Source: Atopobiaceae bacterium (lineage in GTDB: Bacteria > Actinomycetota > Coriobacteriia > Coriobacteriales > Atopobiaceae). From it: a stretch of 64,000 nt of DNA. The stretch lies in NCBI GenBank assembly GCA_017513965.1, contig JAFWMI010000070.1, positions 31,568-95,567 on the forward strand, written 5' to 3'. The notes beneath the pieces were generated by a model. That model worked only from the letters and a program-made list of their open reading frames with translations. It was not told where the DNA came from and did not search any database. Shown here piece after piece: positions 59,799 through 64,000 of this stretch (the first letter of the stretch is position 1; every line of letters starts with the position of its first letter). The position numbers and the translations under genes were made by a program.

Positions 59799-62632
59799 GG
59801 CCATTGGAACTGAGGATGTCTGCATTTGGACCGTATGCCAAGCAAGTGACCATCGACTTCTCTCGTTTTGGTGATCATGGCCTGTATCTCATATATGGTG
59901 ACACGGGCTCTGGAAAAACCATGCTGTTCGACGCGATAGCCTATGCGCTCTTTGGTGAGTCTTCCGGCGACCGAGACGTTCGCACGCTCAGAAGCGACTT
60001 TGCGGACGCAGAGACACCCACGGAGGTGTCGCTCACGTTTGAGCATGCGGGCAGGACGTACACGGTTACGCGGCGGCCGCAACAGATGCTGGCACGCAGG
60101 CGTGCGGGAGCGGACGATGGCTCGTCCTTGGTGAGCAGGGCACCGGTCGCAGACCTCGTGACGGGCGATGTGACACTTGGCAGCAACACGCGCGCCGTCA
60201 ATGAGTGCATCATCGACTTGCTGGGACTAAGCTACGGACAGTTCCGACAGGTGACGATGATTGCGCAGGGAGCGTTCCGCGACTTGCTGTGCGCCGATCC
60301 TGCGGAGCGAGAGGTTGTGCTGCGCAAGATCTTTGGTACCGAGGAGCTTGAGCAGTTTGCCTCCGAGCTCGCCCGCATGGCGCGTGAGGCCCAGGAACGG
60401 CTCGAACGTGCGAGGTCCGAGTTTACGAGCTGCGTGAGCCGGTTGGACAGGGGCATTGTGGAGCTGCACGATCGGGTGCAGCGTGTGCTCAATCGAAACA
60501 ACCCAGCGCTCTGCGCGCAGGATTGCATCGAGGCGGCAGAGGAGATCATTCGCCGTCAGGGCGATGAGGTCCAGGCAGCCATCCAGACGCGTGACCGTGC
60601 CCGCGAAGAAACCATAGCCGCGCGCGATGGACTCAAGGCGGCGGAGGAAGCCATCTCGGCCCTGGAGGGAACCGAAGAGGCGAAGCGTAGACTGGTGCGT
60701 GCCAACGCCCATGTACAGGTTTTCAAGAAGGCGCTTGACGATGCAAGCGTAGGCTACGAGGCCGAGCATCGCGCGCTACTGGTGCAGGAGGAGGAGCTCG
60801 TCAAGTCGTTGCCGCGCTACGAGGAGCTTGACCGTAGGCGCGCCCAGGCCAATGAGGCACGCAGGAAGGCGGATGCGCTTGGGGGTAAGCGCTCAAAGCT
60901 CGAGGACGAGCGGGCGCATTTGGAATCTGAGGTAGCCAACGCGCAGGTGGAGCTCTCGGTGGCGCAGGATGTGGCCGGTGAGCTTGAGCGTGCGCGCGTG
61001 CGGTGCGACGACATCGCACAGCGCTCGGCACGTGCGCGACAGTGCGCAGAGGCGCTTACCACGCTGGTGCGCGAGCGAGAGAACGTGCGCGTGCGGGCAA
61101 ACGAGGTGTCACAGGCTCAGCTTGCGGCTCAGGAGGCAAGGGACAAGGCGGACGAACTGTTTCACGTGCTCGTGGCAGACGACGCTGCGTTCATCGCCTC
61201 GTCTCTCGTGGAGGGAGAACCGTGCCCGGTATGCGGTTCCACCGAGCATCCCCACCCTGCAGCCGCCTCGAGCGTCGCACCGGACAGAAGCACCCTCATG
61301 GCGGCGCGCGAGCGTCAGCGGAGCTGCGAGGATGCATTGCAGGGGGCGCAGGACGCCTATCTCACGCTCAAGGCGCATGTGAGCGAACGGTCCTCGTCTT
61401 GTTTGGCCGAGGTGAGGGCGTTGCTGGGACAGGGTGATGCCCTGGAGGGAATGCCTGCAGAGGGCGCGGAAGCAGAGCGTGTCGCCATGGGAAAGATAGC
61501 GGAGCTGCGCCAGAGCCTAGATGATGAGCATTCTAGCAGCAGGGAGCGCATGTTGGTCCTGGAGCGAAAGCTTGCCGCGCTCACTGAGCTGAGGACGCAG
61601 CTGGCACAGAGCGAGGAACGGCTCGGCGCCGTCCGCAGAGAGCTGGTTTCGCTGGCAGGTGCCTATGAGATGGCCGTGGCTGATGCGGCAACCGAGCAGA
61701 CACGTGTGGACGAGGTTGCCGGCATGCTCTCCCACGCATCCCGCGAGGAGGCCGAGCGTCAACTCGAGCTCACCAGACGGCATCGCGTAGAGAGCGAGCA
61801 GGAGCTCACGCTGGCTCGAACCGCATACGAGAAGGCGCTGTCCGAGCAAACGGCAGCGACGTCTGTGCTCGAGGAGCGGCGTGCGCGCCTTGCCGAACTC
61901 GGCGTGACGGAGGGCGATGAGGCTCCGCGCACGGCCAAGGCCAAGCGGGCGCTTATGGTGGCACAGGCGGCTGAGCAACGTGCGGACAAAGAGGTACGTG
62001 GTGCAGAGGGCCGCATTGCCATGAATCAGCAGACCGTGGAGGAGATGCGTGGCGTTGCCGCCAAGCTACCGGCACTTGAGCGAGCCGTGGTGGCGTCCGA
62101 TCGCGTCTCTCGCATCGCACGAGGCCAGGCAACAGGAATAAACCGCATCTCGTTCGAGCGCTACGTGCTCGGCTTCTTCTTTGACCAGATCGTCATCTGC
62201 GCCAATCGGCGTCTCTCGATTATGTCGAGCGGTCACTATCAGCTTGTGCGCAACACGGAGGGGGAGCGCAGGGGAAAGGGCGGACTCTCGCTCGACGTCG
62301 TGGACTATGCAACGGGCAAGCAGCGTCCCGTATCGTCGCTCTCGGGCGGCGAGACGTTCGAAGCGTCCCTCTCGTTGGCGCTTGGACTCTCGGACTACGC
62401 GCAGCAACGTGCCGGAGGCATGCACTTGGACACGGTGTTCATAGACGAGGGATTTGGATCGCTTGACCCCGATTCGCTTGAGCAGGTAATGCGTGTGCTG
62501 TCCGACCTCGCCTCTGGCGACTGTTTGGTTGCGATCATCAGCCACGTGGAAGAGCTCGAGAAACGCATTGAGCAACGCATTGAGGTGAAGGCGAGTGCCG
62601 AGGGCAGCAGCGTGGAGGTTATTGCGGGATAG
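59795..62632 (+). CDS. sbcC: exonuclease subunit SbcC (SMC-like ATPase)
   Basis: A 945-residue Rad50-like partner of SbcD. Walker A is GDTGSGKTMLFDAI near residue 33. Two long coiled-coil arms surround the zinc hook CPVCGSTEH near residue 475. The C-terminal half-site has the signature SLSGGETFEASL and Walker B DTVFIDEGFGSLD. ATP drives opening of the complex and gives SbcD access to DNA. The length is typical for the Gram-positive form. Start is in an ATGA overlap with sbcD. Confidence 0.97.
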   Translation: MRPLELRMSAFGPYAKQVTIDFSRFGDHGLYLIYGDTGSGKTMLFDAIAYALFGESSGDRDVRTLRSDFADAETPTEVSLTFEHAGRTYTVTRRPQQMLARRRAGADDGSSLVSRAPVADLVTGDVTLGSNTRAVNECIIDLLGLSYGQFRQVTMIAQGAFRDLLCADPAEREVVLRKIFGTEELEQFASELARMAREAQERLERARSEFTSCVSRLDRGIVELHDRVQRVLNRNNPALCAQDCIEAAEEIIRRQGDEVQAAIQTRDRAREETIAARDGLKAAEEAISALEGTEEAKRRLVRANAHVQVFKKALDDASVGYEAEHRALLVQEEELVKSLPRYEELDRRRAQANEARRKADALGGKRSKLEDERAHLESEVANAQVELSVAQDVAGELERARVRCDDIAQRSARARQCAEALTTLVRERENVRVRANEVSQAQLAAQEARDKADELFHVLVADDAAFIASSLVEGEPCPVCGSTEHPHPAAASSVAPDRSTLMAARERQRSCEDALQGAQDAYLTLKAHVSERSSSCLAEVRALLGQGDALEGMPAEGAEAERVAMGKIAELRQSLDDEHSSSRERMLVLERKLAALTELRTQLAQSEERLGAVRRELVSLAGAYEMAVADAATEQTRVDEVAGMLSHASREEAERQLELTRRHRVESEQELTLARTAYEKALSEQTAATSVLEERRARLAELGVTEGDEAPRTAKAKRALMVAQAAEQRADKEVRGAEGRIAMNQQTVEEMRGVAAKLPALERAVVASDRVSRIARGQATGINRISFERYVLGFFFDQIVICANRRLSIMSSGHYQLVRNTEGERRGKGGLSLDVVDYATGKQRPVSSLSGGETFEASLSLALGLSDYAQQRAGGMHLDTVFIDEGFGSLDPDSLEQVMRVLSDLASGDCLVAIISHVEELEKRIEQRIEVKASAEGSSVEVIAG

Positions 62633-62647
62633 CGGGAGAGACACTTG

Positions 62648-64000
62648 ATGGCTACTGAGCGAATTGCGATTGAGGGCATGCACTGCGCCAATTGCTCGGC
62701 ACTTATAGAGAAGATGGTAGGGCGCATGGACGGTGTTGGGTCGTGCGAGGTGAACCTTGCCGCCAACAACGGAACGGTGACCTACGACTCAGACGTGACG
62801 AGCATGGCGCAGGTGGTGCAAACCATTGTAGAATTGGGATACGGTGCGACGGTGATCCCCAAGGAGCACCGGAACGCCTTCGATGCCGAGCGGCGTGCTC
62901 GAGAAGCGGCCCAGCAAGCCCATGACCTTCGCATGTTCGTAATGTCGCTCGTGCTTACGACGCTGGTCATGATTGTGTGCATGACGCCTTGGGGCATGAA
63001 CCTCACCATGCCGTTGGCCACGGCGGTCTTTGGCCCACAGCATACCCATGAGCAGATGATGCTCGTTATGAACGTCGTTTGCATGCTGCTTACCATTCCC
63101 GTGCAGTTTGTGGCAGGCCTGCGCTTTTATCGGGGTGCCTGGGGAGCGCTCAAGGCGCATACCTCAAACATGGACACGCTTGTGGCGGTGGGAACGAGCA
63201 TTGCCTTTGCGTACTCGCTCTACGTCACGTTCTCGCCCAGCACCGTTGGGGTCATGGCTCCATTCGAGACGTGCGCCATGCTCATAACCTTCGTGCAGCT
63301 CGGCAAGATGCTCGAGGCGCGTGCCAAGGGACGAGCAGGTGAGGCGGTTGAGTCCCTGATGAGCCTCGCGCCCAAGGTGGCCCACGTACGTCGCAACGGT
63401 GAGACAACCGACGTTCCCGTGGACGACCTGCGCGTGGGAGACCTCGTGGAGGTCAGGCCAGGAGAAAAGGTGCCAGTGGACGGCATCGTGGTGTCGGGTT
63501 CGAGCTCGGTGGACGAATCCATGCTCACCGGCGAGCCCATGCCCCAAGAGAAGACCGTGGGCTCTGAGGTTACGGGAGCCACGATCAACGGTAACGGTTT
63601 GTTCGTCGTGCGAGCAACGCATGTGGGGGCAGAGTCCACCTTGAGCCGCATCGTTGAGATGGTGGAGAAGGCACAGGGGTCTCGGCCGCAGATACAGCGG
63701 CTAGCCGACCGCATCGCCGCCGTCTTTGTTCCGGGGATTCTGTCCATTGGCCTGCTCACCTTCCTCGGGTGGCTCGCATATGCGGCGGCAACAGGTGGCA
63801 TAACGGGCTCGTCGTTCGAGCATGCCCTTATGGCGGGGGTCTCGGTCGTTGTGGTCGCGTGTCCCTGTGCGTTGGGCCTTGCCACGCCCACGGCCGTTAT
63901 GGTGGGTACGGGCAAGGGTGCCGAGCAGGGCATCCTTATTAAGGACGGAGACGTGTTGCAACAGGCGGGCAAGTTGCGCAAGGTCGTGTTCGACAAGACA
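62648..64000 (+). CDS. copA: copper-exporting P-type ATPase, 5' part
   Basis: The first 451 codons of a P1B-ATPase, cut by the window end exactly after DKT of the DKTGT phosphorylation motif. Visible are an N-terminal heavy-metal-associated domain with GMHCANCS, several membrane helices with a histidine-containing loop (FGPQHTHEQ), the actuator motif MLTGEPMP and the ion-channel motif [15 protein letters not shown] with a CxxC metal domain fits Cu(I) export. It begins 15 bases after sbcC, with a weak GGGAGAG site. Confidence 0.94.
   Translation, partial: MATERIAIEGMHCANCSALIEKMVGRMDGVGSCEVNLAANNGTVTYDSDVTSMAQVVQTIVELGYGATVIPKEHRNAFDAERRAREAAQQAHDLRMFVMSLVLTTLVMIVCMTPWGMNLTMPLATAVFGPQHTHEQMMLVMNVVCMLLTIPVQFVAGLRFYRGAWGALKAHTSNMDTLVAVGTSIAFAYSLYVTFSPSTVGVMAPFETCAMLITFVQLGKMLEARAKGRAGEAVESLMSLAPKVAHVRRNGETTDVPVDDLRVGDLVEVRPGEKVPVDGIVVSGSSSVDESMLTGEPMPQEKTVGSEVTGATINGNGLFVVRATHVGAESTLSRIVEMVEKAQGSRPQIQRLADRIAAVFVPGILSIGLLTFLGWLAYAAATGGITGSSFEHALMAGVSVVVVACPCALGLATPTAVMVGTGKGAEQGILIKDGDVLQQAGKLRKVVFDKT

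Overview
The window is GC-rich, densely coded bacterial chromosome, most likely from an anaerobic or microaerophilic Coriobacteriia member (Actinomycetota, Olsenella/Atopobium/Collinsella-like). This placement is inference, from the bias toward C/G third positions, strong Shine-Dalgarno sites, a putative group-B [FeFe] hydrogenase, a fumarate-reductase-like complex, a GlnR-like orphan regulator and the many lipoprotein ABC importers. There is no phage, insertion sequence, CRISPR array or rRNA. One tRNA-Thr is present.

Layout. 1-6.5 kb: surface-glycan genes. A GtrB-like glycosyltransferase converges on a minus-strand operon made of a membrane protein, a WecE-like sugar aminotransferase, an adenylate-forming ligase and an ATP-grasp enzyme. 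6.6-20.7 kb: mostly housekeeping (serC, alpha-amylase, pyrE, sixA, tRNA-Thr, ilvE, hisS, thpR, hydrogenase, HAD phosphatase), plus a decayed C1 cysteine protease and the first of two CapA-like proteins. 20.7-27.6 kb: a solitary HlyD-like adaptor, aspS, a polysaccharide flippase and the second CapA-like protein.

27.6-44.7 kb is the most interesting region. A divergent pair of units, a Gx/EcfT fusion plus a NusG-II protein on one side and the flavin transferase ApbE on the other, lies beside a long plus-strand run: FTR1 iron permease, P19-like iron lipoprotein, DUF2318 membrane Fe-S-type protein, two FtsX-like permeases with an ATPase, an FMN-binding lipoprotein carrying a flavinylation motif, a fumarate-reductase-like complex, DUF4418, and a third FtsX permease with a second ATPase. 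CcdA and a TlpA-like thioredoxin converge on its end. Together these look like an extracytoplasmic flavin/thiol/iron redox system. A 161-bp imperfect palindrome sits just upstream of FTR1.

44.7-57 kb: nitrogen and amino-acid uptake. It holds a minus-strand amino-acid ABC importer next to a SAM hydrolase, gpmA, a glutamine-synthetase-like protein that appears to lack four of six metal ligands, a second amino-acid importer with tandem binding proteins and a fused permease, and a GlnR-like regulator. A GAAAC-n6-GAAAC motif precedes the synthetase-like gene. 57-64 kb: HtrA protease, SbcCD nuclease and the first 451 codons of a copper P-type ATPase cut by the window edge.
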